DNA of 64,000 nt from Lasiosphaeria ovina (GCA_033439765.1 JAULSN010000007.1:248001-312000); one strand, 5' to 3'; counted from the first letter of the stretch, positions 31,631 to 43,550 are shown. Program-made: numbers and translations. Notes: generated by a model from the sequence alone, not told the origin.

Positions 31631-32429
31631 GATTATAGACTCTAATTCTCCATTCGTAGTTGTTAGCCGTCATATACGATATGTCTTCCAAAATAACAGG
31701 GAACCGAGGCGGAAGGACGAACTTTTCGAGAGTCCTTGAACGCTGGTTATGACAACTTCAATTGTTGCAGCGAATAGGCCAGGATTCAGAGAATTCGAAG
31801 ACTCAGCGTATTGAGATGTAGAGATTAGCCATGTTTTCTATCGCGTGCGAGCAAAATAGTGTGAGAGGTGACTTGCAAAAAGCCTTTGCAATCGAGGGGT
31901 CAAGTGAGGGCCAAGGAATAGATCGAGGTTGAGCCGAAAGGCCAAAGGCGGCATCATTATACTCCTCAGTCTCAAGCACACTGTGGGATGAGTCACGATA
32001 GTTCTTGATTCCTCTATTTACCTAACGTCAGTGCTACTTACTAATACCAAGATGAATATGTTAGCTAAGTTTGTGAGCCGAGCTGTCAGCCATTTTAGAT
32101 GTTTCTTTGTACTTAGTAGTACCACTTAGTAGTGCCTAGTCTGTGCTTTAAGTCCAATAAAGAGTAAGAGAGGACACCGCATTCGCACATAGCTATACCT
32201 ACTAAATCCCACAGAGCAAATCTGCGGCTCGCAGATAACACAGCCTGCAAATCCGCAGCCCGCGATACCGTCAATCTGAGCGCTGGTTGGCAGCGGTACA
32301 CTCATCCATACTGATCACAGGGAATGTATTGAATTTCACGTTTGTATTGAGATAGTCTAATGCTAGCCCAAATCTTCCGTATTCCAGTCAGGTCAGCATA
32401 TTTTTCACTTGCGCGAACACCTTTGGCGG
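31631..32429. other. no gene recognised
   Basis: AT-rich, with no coding motif on either strand and no duplication of other parts of the window that I could find. Confidence 0.35.
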
Positions 32430-33061
32430 TCGTCCCGGATCATATGCTGGACCCGATCTGACAGCCAACTCCGCATCCTGCGCCACGTAATCCGAGGCTA
32501 CAACCAGTGCAGTGGGACAGACGCGAGAGATCTCTTCGGCGAGAGCTCGGGGTCTCTGGTTGGACATATGAGTTTTGAACCTTTAAGATGTTAGCGTCAA
32601 GAAGAGCTAGGGAGGTCCAACATACGTTATCCTTTCAGCAAAACCTGTCAGGATGAATAGTAGGAGCGGGTATTTTCCTGCAATGGCAGTCCAGCGGTTG
32701 CCAAAGGACGTGGGTTTGTGCATTTCCGCCCTGTTTGCTCTTCCTGTGGCGTCCAAATAGATATTGATGGCGACGGTGGCATCTCGTTGGCTGCGTTTGC
32801 CAACAATTAGTCCCTGTCGACGGCGGTCGTCATGCACTTTCTTTCTGAGATCAGCCATCACCCGTGTGAATTGTACGTAAGCGAGCCTCGCCGCGTCCCC
32901 ATGGCCCTAATGGTGTCTAGTACACGGCTATCGGTGCTTGTCGTACTATCTGGTAGAGTCGTTTTCTGCAGTAACTCCTTCTATATTCCGTGAATTGCCT
33001 CACAATGTTCTGCAAAGACCTGCTTACCATTGGGGTGGATTAAAGGGATAATTGTGGACAT
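32430..33061 (-). pseudogene. unrecognised gene family U, copy 2, decayed
   Basis: From ATG 33059-33061 the minus strand reads GKQVFAEHCEAIHGI and then TAG where copy 1 has Trp. It continues with TTLPDSTTSTDSRV, VQFTRVMADLRKKVHDDRR, SFGNRWTAIAGKYPLLLFILTGFAERITYV and, near 32560-32410, LAEEISRVCPTALVVASDYVAQDAELAV. Each block aligns with one of copy 1 (18985-19645) in the same order. The middle 84 codons (32861-32607) are open. Only these two copies are in the window, and the protein family is not known to me. Confidence 0.5.
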
Positions 33062-33179
33062 GTTTAAACAAGGTGGCGTGTATAGGATGAGCAATAGTCG
33101 GATGATTGTGGGTGCCTGCCTTTGTGTTGGTTGCATCAATGAACGCCGGAGGGCGTCTCTTCATATTTGGACGTGGAAA

Positions 33180-33440
33180 CATGATTCAGGACATGTGAGC
33201 CGGGATGCGGGACGGCGGACATGCGAGCCAGGATACGGGACGGAGTCCACGAGCCGATCTCTCCTCGAGCCGGGCCACGCTACGGGATCTACGGCTTGAA
33301 GTTAACGACGTGGGATCCACGATATGGGAGCCGGGATACGGGACATAGGAGCCAGGACACAGGACTCCGGACGCAGGACACGAGCCAGGATACCAGACAC
33401 GGGGAACGTGAACCAAGATACGGGAACCGAGAAAGGCCCG
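33180..33440 (+). repeat. degenerate minisatellite
   Basis: About a dozen imperfect units built around GAGCCGGGATACGGGACAT (for example at 33195, 33227, 33335, 33353 and 33385) run through this stretch. Unit length varies between 14 and 22 bp. Confidence 0.7.
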
Positions 33441-34186
33441 GGACTTAGCCTCCTCGTCGCGACCCACAGGCTCCGGATCAGAAGGACCGTCGCACTTGAA
33501 CTCGATAACAAATAGCCGCATCCACGGCAGCACATCCACAGGGGAGCGCAGGGGTATCCGCAGCCGCAACTATCAGGAAGCCGGCCACCACCCCAGACGG
33601 ACCCACCATAGTGTTCTCCGCAGCACTTGGCATGGCCAGATGTAGGCATGTACATGGATGGCAAGGCGCCCCGGCGAGACTCGCGTCGGCTAGTCTGAAC
33701 CATCAATATACACGTGCCTCGGCCACCAGAGAGAGAAAGACGTGGGCAACCAAAACTCGCCGAGCGTTTTGGCAGCCCATGGCTGGCGGCAGAACGAGGA
33801 GCAAATCGGAATACAGAGCGCTACAGAATGACCAGAGCATGGACAGGTGGGCAGAGCCTCAACATGCATGCGGCGGGGGCATTCGGCGAGTCACCGCCCC
33901 TCAGAGCCTCAAGGCAGCCAACCTTCGCGCCGCGGTCGCGCGACTGGACCTTGTCCACTAATCAGCATCTGCATACTCAACACCGGCTTCTCCCGGCCCG
34001 GTCCGGGCTCTGTGGGCCGCCGCTTGGGGCCGCCGCAGCAGTTCAATACTTTCCAACTCCCCAAGCGCAAGCAGGTAGCGTCAGCTGGAGGCAAGACGGG
34101 TGGTCGGCCTAGCCTTAGTCCGCGGTACTTCCTCGATGTCGAACATGCGGTGCAGTCCTGGCACTAGCCCTTCTGCCGCTCTGGTC

Positions 34187-36069
34187 TTAGCCGTTCGATC
34201 GTCTCGCTGCTCTCTTTCGACGGCTTGACCCTGCTTGCCTGGACTTCGAAATCCCCAGAGGCTTTGCGCCCTTGACCAGTGCTTTCGGCAGTGTCTTCTT
34301 GCGAGGGTTGCTGCTCGCATTTCGTGGCTGGAAATTTTGCAGAGGTGGCAAGGCTTTGCGTTCCGCTAACAAACCAAATTCGGGTGGCTGTCCATGAAGC
34401 CTCCGACTTTCTCGTCTAGGCGGCAGACCTTGTGCTGATGAACCGCCGACTGGCTCATCCAGCGCCACTGGCGTTTTTCTTGGCTCCGTTTGGTTGATGA
34501 TGGCGTGTTGAAGTATCAGCGAGTGTCGACGTAGGCAATCGAGTGCGTCTGTGTGTAGCGCCCTGTGTTGTATCCTTGGTGATTCTGCCACTGCGAGTCT
34601 GGCGAGAAATGTTCCTCGGTTGCTGATGTGAAGTGCGAGGTGGTGCCGTTCTGTTCTCGGCATCTTTATCCACGCTGGATGGCACGATCTGAAATTTGAA
34701 GATCCGATGATTGGTTCGACATCAACTTGCCTGGAGGTGGCATCGCCCGCGCTCGTTCCTCCCATTGTCTCGCCTCCTCAGACTGTTCTTTCCTCTTGGC
34801 TTCAATCTGCTCTTGTATCAAACCTGCTGCCGGAGGTTAAAGATCTTCATCCGACGTTCGTACTCTCCCATCTGTTTCCATGAAAGATCTGGGTCCTTCG
34901 GTAGGGTCCATCGAAGGTTCCGTATTTCCTCCAAACTCTTTCTCGCACCGCTTGTTGCCTTTCTCAACTTCATACCACGATCTAGTCTTGCCTCTCAGTG
35001 AGTTCTTGCTGTATTCATACTGCTCTTCAAGAGTGCGGCCACCAAGCGTGGTCGCGATCCGTCTGTGCACCCCGCGCCACTCTACCAGGTCCCATCGCGA
35101 CTCGTGTGGCCTCCATTCATTGGGGTCACCCGAGAATAGAGGGACTTGCGGTCCACGCATCGCTTCACTGCGGAGGTCGGTAGGGGTAGGGGTAGGGGGG
35201 TACGTGTCGTACCCGCTAAGGTCGGTACTGCCGTTGCTGCTCCGAGATGGCGAGCGGAAGTCTGTCCCGGTCGATGGCGCAAGGTCCGACAGCTCGGCAG
35301 GCAGTGCCAGACCAGAATTTGGTGCATTGTTTCCCCCTCGGCGAGCATCTTTTCGTCCGTGTCGAATTGTATGGCCGTCATGGTATCCACAAGTTTACCC
35401 AACTTCGAAAAGAGCCTGCTCCTCATCTGGGTCCGAGGTATCACCCATTTCTCTCTCCAACTGGGCTACAGTATCTCTATGCTGGCACTAGGTTTCTCCG
35501 TAATGCGCGCGGGCCCAAGCCATGAGTTCCTGCCACGTTATCCGCCTTGGCGGCAACTTCCCGGCCTGCATTTCGTCTTCCATCCTCCCGAGTGCCCATT
35601 GGCGTTCTTTATAGACCAGATCGCGGTAGACATAAATGTTCCTCTCCTGCAGCATTGTCTTTCGCCGTTCATACCAGTCGTCGCCAAAATGTTTTCGGCC
35701 CCAAATTGTGTATGTGTCGGGATCGGACGGGTCTGGTTCCGGCGTCCATAGCCCTCGTCCGTCGGGACCGCACGCATCGGGATCGTGAGTTGGCGGTATC
35801 TCCAAGAGACGGATGGCCTCGTTAGGCTCGTGGTCAGGATTGCGAAGCCCACCACCGTTGCCAGGATTTTTCCTATCGGCAAGCTGAGGTGCGCTGCCCG
35901 TGGCCGTCGCGACTAATGATGGAAATGTGGAGGCAGCGTCGCGCTGACGCCGCCGTGCGCGCGTGCTCGGAGCCATCGATATGGGCATGAACGTGGAATC
36001 GAGGAGCAAAGGATTTTTGCTGTTGGGGCTCTCGTGGTCGGCAACGGTGAAAGGCATAAGTTTGAGCAA
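34187..36069 (-). pseudogene. gag-like gene of a repeat family, decayed
   Basis: The best-preserved part is the first 193 codons (36069-35488), ending LPPRRITWQELMAWARAHYGE. It is followed by IQFDTDEKMLAEGETMHQILVWH (35380-35320), DLSGYDTYPP (about 35220) and a 107-codon stretch (35160-34837) with PLFSGDPNEWRPHESRWDLVEWRGVHRR and WYEVEKGNKRCEKEF. Basic, low-complexity tails reach 34187. The charge pattern and the partial second copy at 24407-24655 suggest a retroelement gag or other repeated gene. No reverse transcriptase, protease or LTR is visible nearby, so the class remains open. In-frame stops occur near 35485 and 35080. Confidence 0.4.
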
Positions 36070-36237
36070 ATCGCGGACGGGCGGGGCAAATTCTTTGCAT
36101 GCTTATTCCGCCCACCTCGGCCGCGGCGTCTCCCTTACCCAATCAGAGATCCCCTGCCCGCCGTCCTCTTCCCTCGCCCACCTGTGCCCAAATGAAAACG
36201 TGCGTGACACATTTTCCTGACAACATGCCTCCCAAGG

Positions 36238-37616
36238 ATGGACGCTCTAGGGACAGTCTTCTATCTCACCCCTGAGAACGGGAACAAGTACGCCACAGAT
36301 ATCGCCAATCATCCAGCTAACCGCAACCGAAGATGTGTGCACCCATACGATCCATCTGTACAGGTGTTGCGCATCGGGCTCGATCAGCGGCTCATCACCC
36401 TGGGCCTCCAGTCGCTGCAATCCCAGGAAATGGCGGCCACCTACAAGTCTCTCACAACAACCACCTTCAACCCCCACAACACTCGATTCAGAACCCCGCT
36501 CCAACCTAGAGATAACGATGCGATCCAGCATGAGAAGCATGGGCCACTTAGGAGTGGAGGATAGGGCCAAGTGTATAAGGCTATCGACCTATATAACGGG
36601 AACCACCTTGCGTGCAAGATCGTCGCTATGAAGCAAGCGATCCCAGAATGGGGGATATATTCGGAAAGGGATGTCAGGGCAAGGGTAGAGATGTAAGTGA
36701 ACTTAGTTTAGGCATAAAAGCATGTAAGTCGCCTGGTCCGCATATCTGCTTTCGTTATGCTCACGATTACGGTAGCCCAATATCGCGCCGAATATCCACA
36801 CTCAGGGGTTCAGGATCGGCCAAGACATCGAAACCTTCATTTCCATCTACGGAGGCGGCCTTCATGAATATAAGACGGGAGAGGCAGAAGGAAGATATTG
36901 GGCCACAGGTATTGGAAGCTGCGTTGACGGCTGTAACCGATAGGATACTGCCCCAGATCTTGGGCGCACTGGATTTCGTCCATACACCAATAATCCATCG
37001 AGACATAAAGCCTACAAATATTCTCTACCAAGGCGGCAAGTTCCTCCTGACAGACTTCGGCATCGCAAAAGTCGTCGACATATCAAGGACCAAGGTTGGG
37101 ACGGAATGGTACGCTACCCCTGAAGTTTGGCAGAATGGTGAGCAGACGCCAAAGATCGACATACACGGGCTTGGCGTGACTGTCGTGGAGTGTTTGGCAA
37201 GACTGGCACCTGAAGGGGAGAGGCAATTGCAGGGCCGCCACCAGCAGCTCCAGTTGCATTTAGAAGAACACGCACCACCTCGCTACGCATCGATGCTCGC
37301 TTTCGATGCCGACCAGCGACCATCAGCTCGAGGCCTCCTTGTCGCCTACTTTACCCAGCCCACTGACGGCCCACCACACACTCCGCAGACAAATGTTGCC
37401 TGGACGAGCTTCGGAGCATCGCCTATGAACCAAGCAAACTGGATGGCAAAGATGTCCTCCGCAGCACCAACTCCCATGGATTGGACGCAAACCGTGGCCA
37501 CCGCAATTTTCCCAGCCCTCACAACGGGATACAATTGTACGGCCATTACAGTCACACCCAGTGGCAGTTCTGTCGCCCAAAGCTACACTCGGTCAACCAG
37601 CGCGGCCAGGAGCTAG
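36238..37616 (+). pseudogene. FHA-like/Ser-Thr protein kinase, decayed
   Basis: The N-terminal 108 codons resemble the degenerate FHA-type region that precedes fungal kinases (VFYLTPENGNKYA...HPANR...VLRIGLDQR). In-frame TAG 36562-36564 falls inside the Gly-rich loop (SGG-stop-GQVYKA). The kinase continues with LACKIVAMKQ, a GTAAGT intron donor at about 36692, IETFISIYGGGLHEY in another frame and a frame change. The C-lobe then reads LGALDFVHTPIIHRDIKPTNIL, FLLTDFGIAKV, GTEWYATPEVW and DIHGLGVTVVECLARL, with RPSARGLLVAYF before the tail. The HRD, DFG and APE-equivalent motifs are canonical, so the ancestor was probably an active kinase. It is inactivated by at least one stop and one frameshift. 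Confidence 0.75.
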
Positions 37617-38259
37617 GCGTAAAGGGGTCTGTCAAGCCTGCAAGGACGATGGGCGAGTCGCGGGAGAGAGGTCCCAAGCGTAACGGGTCGCCACACAACG
37701 GACGCGAACTGGTGACACAATCCGCAGGGGTACCAAAACGAACCACGAAGCCGCAGATCACGACCAATCTCGAGGAGCGTGCACAAGGCGCCAGAGATAC
37801 AGTCATTGCGAATGGCTTAATCCAATGCTTCCACGCCCCCTCGGCCCCATGGCATCCTTGCGGATGCGGGAAAGCGACCCCAGTATTCCAGACCACCACC
37901 ATATGGCTGGTCTCACTCTGGGTGATGGACAGGTCGCCGGGTAGCCTGGTCTAGGCAGTAGTTGGCCTGCACTTTGGGCGGCATGCGCTCTATCAGTGTT
38001 TCTTAAGCCCAGAGGCGCGGCACTTGACCCTCCGTTAAATGAACCTAAAACCGGGCTCTATTGGGCGGCCTCAATTTCGGGTCGCCATCCGCTACGGTCT
38101 AGCGGGACCGGCGCTTTGCAACTCTTAAATCCTGGGGTCATGCTGCTGCAGTCCACGCAGAGTCATTACTTGATTCCTAAACGCAACAGTGAAAAGATAG
38201 ACAGTCCTGGCATTAGCATCTAAGGCTTCCCAGACTCATCGCCGCGTAGATATTTTGAA
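37617..38259. other. no gene recognised
   Basis: Short frames only. Convergent 3' ends of the kinase pseudogene and APH-like pseudogene A border the stretch. Confidence 0.35.
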
Positions 38260-39601
38260 CTAAACCTCCCCCCGGCCGCGAACATCTGCAGCAAGCTCCG
38301 CCCAACCTGGAGTGGTGGCAATTAATTGCGCACAGGCAAAGTCGTCGTGGGCGTTGAAGGCGCTTCGAAGGACCATATGAAGCCACATGCTCCCGTCCTC
38401 TTCGGATCCCTTGACCAACTCCGAGAGCCGTGGGCCTTGGGCTGGCAGCGGCATTAACTCCTCCTCTTCCTCCAAGATGCGCCTGAATTTGTCTAAGTAC
38501 TTGAGGAACATATCTAGCCGCTTGGTGTCAAACGGCCAGGAGTCAGGCCGTTCCTAGAGGATCCACCGAGGTACGGTCGCGAGCTGAGCTGGGGCGACGT
38601 ACGACCACTCGACGTCGACGACTCCGACTATTTTCAGCTCCTGCTCGTTATTAACGAGCATGTTTGCAGGGCCGATGTCGTCACAAAGGAGCTTAAACGG
38701 TCCTTGGCTGAATTCGGGCCAAACGTGGCGTTTGATCAGAGTCTTGAGGACTTTGTAGAGGACGTAATTAGCCTTGCCGTCCTCTACTTCGTAGACCGAG
38801 TTCCGCTGCGTGGCGAATTGTTGCCAGTGCTGATTCCAGGCGTGATCAAAGTACTCCTCGGTAGTAGACAATTCTTGACGTAATTGGGCTACATTACATT
38901 ACCGTTAACTCTAAGGCTGAGAAGAAAGGGACTGAGGAGAGGGAATAGTAGCAGCATAATACCGAAAAAGTTTGCCCCTGATAAACAAGCCATCATGTTG
39001 GCAGCCATAGTCAGCGGTGGCTGTAGGCGTGATGACACGCCGACCAGGCTGCCATTATGCTCGAAGTCGAGGTTAAAGAGCTGAAGCTTGAATCTAGCGA
39101 GCTGTTTGTATATAGTCTCGACTTTCCCGTTAATCAGCTTGTCGTTCAGGAGGCACGAGTCCTTGTCGTCGGGATTGCTTAAAATCTGTTCGAGTCTCTC
39201 GCCGTAGATAAAACCCTCCATGATGAACGGCCCAACTCCGAGTTTGTTTTCGTGGGCTAAACCCCAGGCCTTCACTTCTGGTACCGGAATGTCGGTACGG
39301 GCACGGAGAAGCTGCAGCGCCGTCACCTCGCTGGCGACTTTCTCGTCGAGGTGCTCGGCGCTAGTCTTGCCACACAAAGGGAAGCGAACAAACCACCTCT
39401 CACCATTTGAAAAGGCGATAGGTATGCCGAAATTGTACGAGCCATACAGAGTAGAGTAGGCAGCACAATACTGCAGGAGAGCCTCTGTGGGTGGAATGAC
39501 GTTGCCCATGCCGGTATCTGGGCTTACTTTGTTTGCAGAAGGTCGAGCCACTGGAGGTACCTGTGCTCGGCAAGAAGTTCCAGGTTCTCGTCGAAGTCCA
39601 T
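38260..39601 (-). pseudogene. APH-like phosphotransferase, copy A, near-intact
   Basis: ATG 39599-39601 opens MDFDENLELLAEHRYLQWLDLL. After a junction near 39535 (intron or one-base shift) the frame reads YGSYNFGIPIAFSNGERWFVRFPL, DEKVASEVTALQLLRARTDIPVPEVKAWG and LGVGPFIMEGFIYGERL, ending PPLTMAANMM. An intron (GTATTATG to CGTCAAG, about 38885-38972) leads to TTEEYFDHAWNQHWQQF, GPFKLLCDDIGPANMLVNN (catalytic loop equivalent) and IVGVVDVEWSY. An in-frame TAG at 38554-38556 sits where relatives have Gln. The C-terminal part runs to 38260 with FRRILEEEEELMP and WLHMVLRSAFNAHDDF. This is the large fungal aminoglycoside-phosphotransferase-like family; substrates are unknown. Apart from the TAG and the doubtful first junction the gene is complete. 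Confidence 0.78.
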
Positions 39602-40559
39602 AGGTGGCGATGTGTGGGTGGTGTCGGGCACAAGGGAGGAGGCAAGAGGGAAGAGCTGTGACGAAGGAAGGTGGGGAGAGCAGGCGCGTAAGTCGATTTG
39701 GCTGGGCGGTGAGGGAGGGCCGGTCACGTGCTTCCCCTCTGTTGTAGAGACAACGGCACAACTTGAAGCGAAGAGGCAGCAGATCCTCAGGTCTGCAGCT
39801 GGGGCCGCAAATTTTAAGCACTAAAGAGTCGGCCTTGTTATTCTGACGGGGCGGCATGAACTTCATGCCCCCCCCCCGGGTTTTCTAGCTAGCTATGTAT
39901 GATTCGGTAATTGGAGACAGAGGACAGGCCCAAGTTACGTGCCTTCGCGGCCACGAGACGTGCTCCTCTAATATAAAGCAGCAATCTCGGTCCAGCACGG
40001 GAACAAAAAGGTAGGCGAGACGGACGGAGTTGGTCGCCGTCCCAAGCCTGCAGGCAGCTTGAGAAGCGAAAAGGCACACACCCCATGATTTCCTCCAAAA
40101 GCGTCGCCACTACTTCCAGGTGGGTAGTGTTTTTAGTACTTTAGCTGAGGTGCGACCGCACTTTGGTCCGTGCGCCCGCACTGAGTGTGCTGCGTTCACA
40201 CCTGGCTATATGCACGTGCACATTGCGCTTGGTGTGGTGCATGTACGGGCTGAATTTTAGTGGGCATCGGGTTGGGACAAGGCGGTGTAGATGATGTACA
40301 TCTATCTTGGCACCCACGCCGAACAACGCCGCACCCACAAGCACCCCACCACCACCAACCCTTACGTCTAACCTATGGCTGGTGGCCATGGGACACCGAG
40401 GCAAGATATGGTCGTCCAAAAAACAGAAATAGGTTCATTGACGAGCCGTCTTCAAACTCGATTCCATATCGCCAAGCTGACAAACATCCGATCAAACCAT
40501 AAGTGACCCTATGTCCGATTCCATATCAGCAGCCTTGAACGTAGACGCTTGCTTCCAAA
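39602..40559. other. intergenic region between the two APH-like pseudogenes
   Basis: No motif on either strand. A 9-11 bp C tract lies at about 39869-39879. The two APH-like genes diverge from here, so it probably contains both promoters. Confidence 0.35.
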
Positions 40560-42334
40560 GGTTGCCTGGGTATGTACTGGCTCAAACAAGTCGGCAAACA
40601 CGCACACGAAATAGCGGCGTAGGCGACAGACACCATCCAGAGCGGCGGCCCTGTCAACTTTAACAAGACGTACTTTATGGCTCGTACAATCTGTTTCGCA
40701 TTATGGAATTCGATAACGGCGAGAAATGGGTCATTCGCTTTCCCCTGCCCGGCAAAAGCAGCCAAGCGCACCTCGACGAGAAGGTCGCCGGCGAGGTTGC
40801 CGCACTTCAGCTTCTCCGCAGGCGAACCAATGTCCCGGGGCCTCGCCGATAAGAACTCACTCGGCCTAGGCCCGTTCATAATACTACAGTACATGCCGGG
40901 CATGGATCTCGACCATCTTATGTCTGGAGGACATATACGACGAACACTCCTCCCTCATGAGTGTCCACCTACACGACGAGACCTTTACAAACAGGTCGCC
41001 CAATTTATGCTCCAGATCTTCAAGCTTGGCTTTGAGGAGATAGGTGGTCTGCCCGTTGGATCACCCGACCGACGGCGGCCGCTGCCACTGGCGGCCCACG
41101 AGATTATGTGCCACGGGGGGGGTCGACGTACTCGGTATTTGCTTTACCCTCAGAGGTCCTCCCTTTACTATACCTTACGAAATACTGATATCAACTAGGC
41201 TTACGGCATGATAAACTCTTAGTAACTAAGGAATTCTTCGACTACCTTATCAACTAGTAATGGTAGTAGCTCTACGAACAGCTAACCTCGGCCTGTGACG
41301 AAGAGAATGCCAGAGAGAAATACATCTTCGTCCGGGTCCTGAAGTCCCTAGCCAGCCGCCATGTCTGGCCAGACTATAACGAAGGACCATTCAAGCTCAT
41401 CTATGACGACTTCAGCTCGAAAAATATGAGGGCTCAAGACGACCTGAAAATCACTATAGTTATCGACCAAGAGTTCTTATACACCGGCCCTGCTCAGCTT
41501 CTCGCCACCGCACCCTGGTGGCTGCTGCTGGAAAGGTCCCATTGATCAGGGGCTCAGGGGCTGGGCAGCAAGGGTTGTTTACACCCTTGGCTAATATAAT
41601 CTAGTGTAATTATCATTTTTCTTCCCTTTCCTTGGCTTACCCAACTCGTATAAGGTGGACCGCCGCCCTCCCTCTGATCAGAGGCCGGCACAGCTCCTTA
41701 CCTTCTTTTTTTGGACGGTCCTAAGAAAATCGCGTCTTTTTACCATGAATTGAGATCCCAGGCCAGTGCACGCAGTAGTACCTTTTTCTTATTGTTTTGA
41801 CCTTCTTGTGAGGGAACCTTGCACTTGCGCCCGCTAAGGTTCGCCCTACTTTTGCTGTTGTTTTTGTTGTATTGTGGCGCCTTTCCACCGCTTCACCATA
41901 TATGAGACATTTCCGAAGAGACGGAAGATAGATTCCTCCGCCATTTAGACATGTTTAAGCGTGTCCTGGAGGAGGAAGAGGAGGCCACGCTGGGGCACGA
42001 GGACAAGAAGCTCTCGAGGCTGATCGAACGATCCAACGAGAATGGGGCCATATAGTTTATCATAGTCCTTCAGGGCTTCTATCAATCTCCTAATAACTTC
42101 CCCTACACGCAGCTCATCCGCCACACTCCAGGCTGGGATGAGCTTGTGTAGGGAATCCCCGAGGAAATTCAGGCTTTCGTCACCAAGAAAATGAGGCACG
42201 TGAAGCTGCATGACAAGCGGAAGGAAGACATGCTGGCCGCATATGACAAGCTGCACGGGTGCCAGATAGACGTTGATACCTTCTTTCAAGTGGTGGAAGA
42301 TCTATACAGCCGAGCGGATGATGCAGTCGAGTAA
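40560..42334 (+). pseudogene. APH-like phosphotransferase, copy B, decayed and split by a solo LTR
   Basis: Same family and block order as copy A, on the opposite strand: YGSYNLFRIMEFDNGEKWVI, FPLPGKSSQAHLDEKVAGEVAALQLLRRRTNVP and LGLGPFIILQYMPGMDLDHL. Then come LYKQVAQFMLQIFKLGFEEIGGLP, EKYIFVRVLKSLASRHVWPD, GPFKLIYDDFSSKNM, GPAQLLATAPWWLLLERSH and, beyond the LTR, FLRHLDMFKRVLEEEEEA. It ends near TAA 42332-42334. It has many frame changes (about 40850, 41170), a TGA at a Trp position just after the LTR, and a TAG near 42054. It is far more decayed than copy A, and the two are clearly diverged, not a recent duplication. Confidence 0.75.
41543..41895 (-). mobile_element. solo LTR, family A, copy 3
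   Basis: A 353-bp inverted copy starting TGATCAGGGG and ending CCACCGCTTCA, flanked by CCAT (41539-41542 and 41896-41899). It lies inside APH-like pseudogene B, and removing it with one CCAT keeps the frame (LLLERSHI). Confidence 0.88.
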
Positions 42335-43550
42335 GAGAAGGAGAGAGTCGAGTTAGAGGGTACGTCAGCAAGGTCATCGAGCTATGCCCGCATGGCATGG
42401 GGGAATCATTGCTGGATGTTGGGCGGGCGCGAGAGTGCGGCGGAGGTGCTCCATGACGCCATCCGGCCCAACAGAAAATCTCCTCCAAGACCCCTTCAGT
42501 TGCCGCCCTGTCTCAACGTCGGTGGCCGTTGCAGTTCCGCGAAGCAGGGCCAACCGATAGGTATCCCGTCGACCTTAGCACGTAGGGAAGGATTATGTGG
42601 TAAAGATAGTCTTCGTCGCCGCTATCCATCAGTCACCGCGTGGTTTGCCGTGAGAAGCGCAGCCCGGTCGGAATATGGCCGCCGATGAGCGGCACAGCAA
42701 GTAGCGGAGGTCTCCGTGGAAACCAGCCACGGGTGATGCCAGTTGTGTTTGACTCGCGGTACGCGCTTCATACGAGGGACATGGTCGTCGGACCCGCTAC
42801 GGCCGATGCAACGCCGGGTCCGTAATGTGCTTGCATGGAAAGGGCAGGGCACTAGCGTCACCCTGTCGGGACCACGCTGGGGAAACAGTCTCGACGAGGG
42901 GAATCTGTCAGGCGGTTGGCCCCTTACGGTCAGCACAAGAAAGCCCTGGTGTCGGAGCCTGAGGAACGAGCGTTGGCCGGACGCGACCTGCTGGGAGCGG
43001 GAACCGGGGAGAGGGCTCACCTTCTCACCCTCGTTGCCAGGACTGTCCTGCAACCAACGTACCTCACTCTCGGCTGGCTGAGGACGGCCGACGTCGTCGA
43101 TTGGTTCTGTCTGGGGTGGAGGTAGATGTTATGCATTTGATCCAGTGTGACCCGCGTATCTCCATTCGTTGTGTTTTGATATCCCGATTACGTTTTAAAC
43201 GTTGTCGGGTGCTGGGCGAGAATGGTCTTGGCATTTTTTAGCCCTTTGACGTTGGGCGCAAGGAATGAAAAGGTTATAGGGGCCTGGAGGTAATCCGACG
43301 CCAGGGGATGTGTTCGAGGTTGTTGCTAGAATTGCCCATCTATTCCCGTAGACACTATCCTGAAGAGGGGCATGCCAAGAGCAGAACGTAGTGGGGCAAA
43401 AGAACCCACTCTCGTAATGGCCGATGAGCCTGCCTGTGGGCCCACTCTGAACGTGGAAGTTAATAAATGAGCTCAAAGCAAAGAATTAGGAGAAAGAGCT
43501 CAGATTGAGAAATTTAACAAAATAAGCTCAGAGCCAGAAAGAAGAAATCT
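42335..43550. other. unassigned GC-rich stretch
   Basis: Several frames stay open for 70-140 codons on both strands (for example 42743-43081 plus, 42622-43053 minus), but none contains a motif I recognise. It may be a decayed gene or transposon piece. E1 is inserted at its right edge. Confidence 0.3.

Noticed and set aside
35178..35200. Tandem TAGGGG units that look telomere-like
   Set aside because: Only three units, not TTAGGG, and within the coding remnant of the gag-like repeat; the second copy has only one related unit.
35146..35751. Plus-strand frames of 200 codons
   Set aside because: They lie antisense to the better supported gag-like frame and contain no recognisable domain.
42743..43125. 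Overlapping plus and minus frames downstream of APH pseudogene B
   Set aside because: Open in several frames because of GC-rich composition; no motif or homology recognised on either strand.
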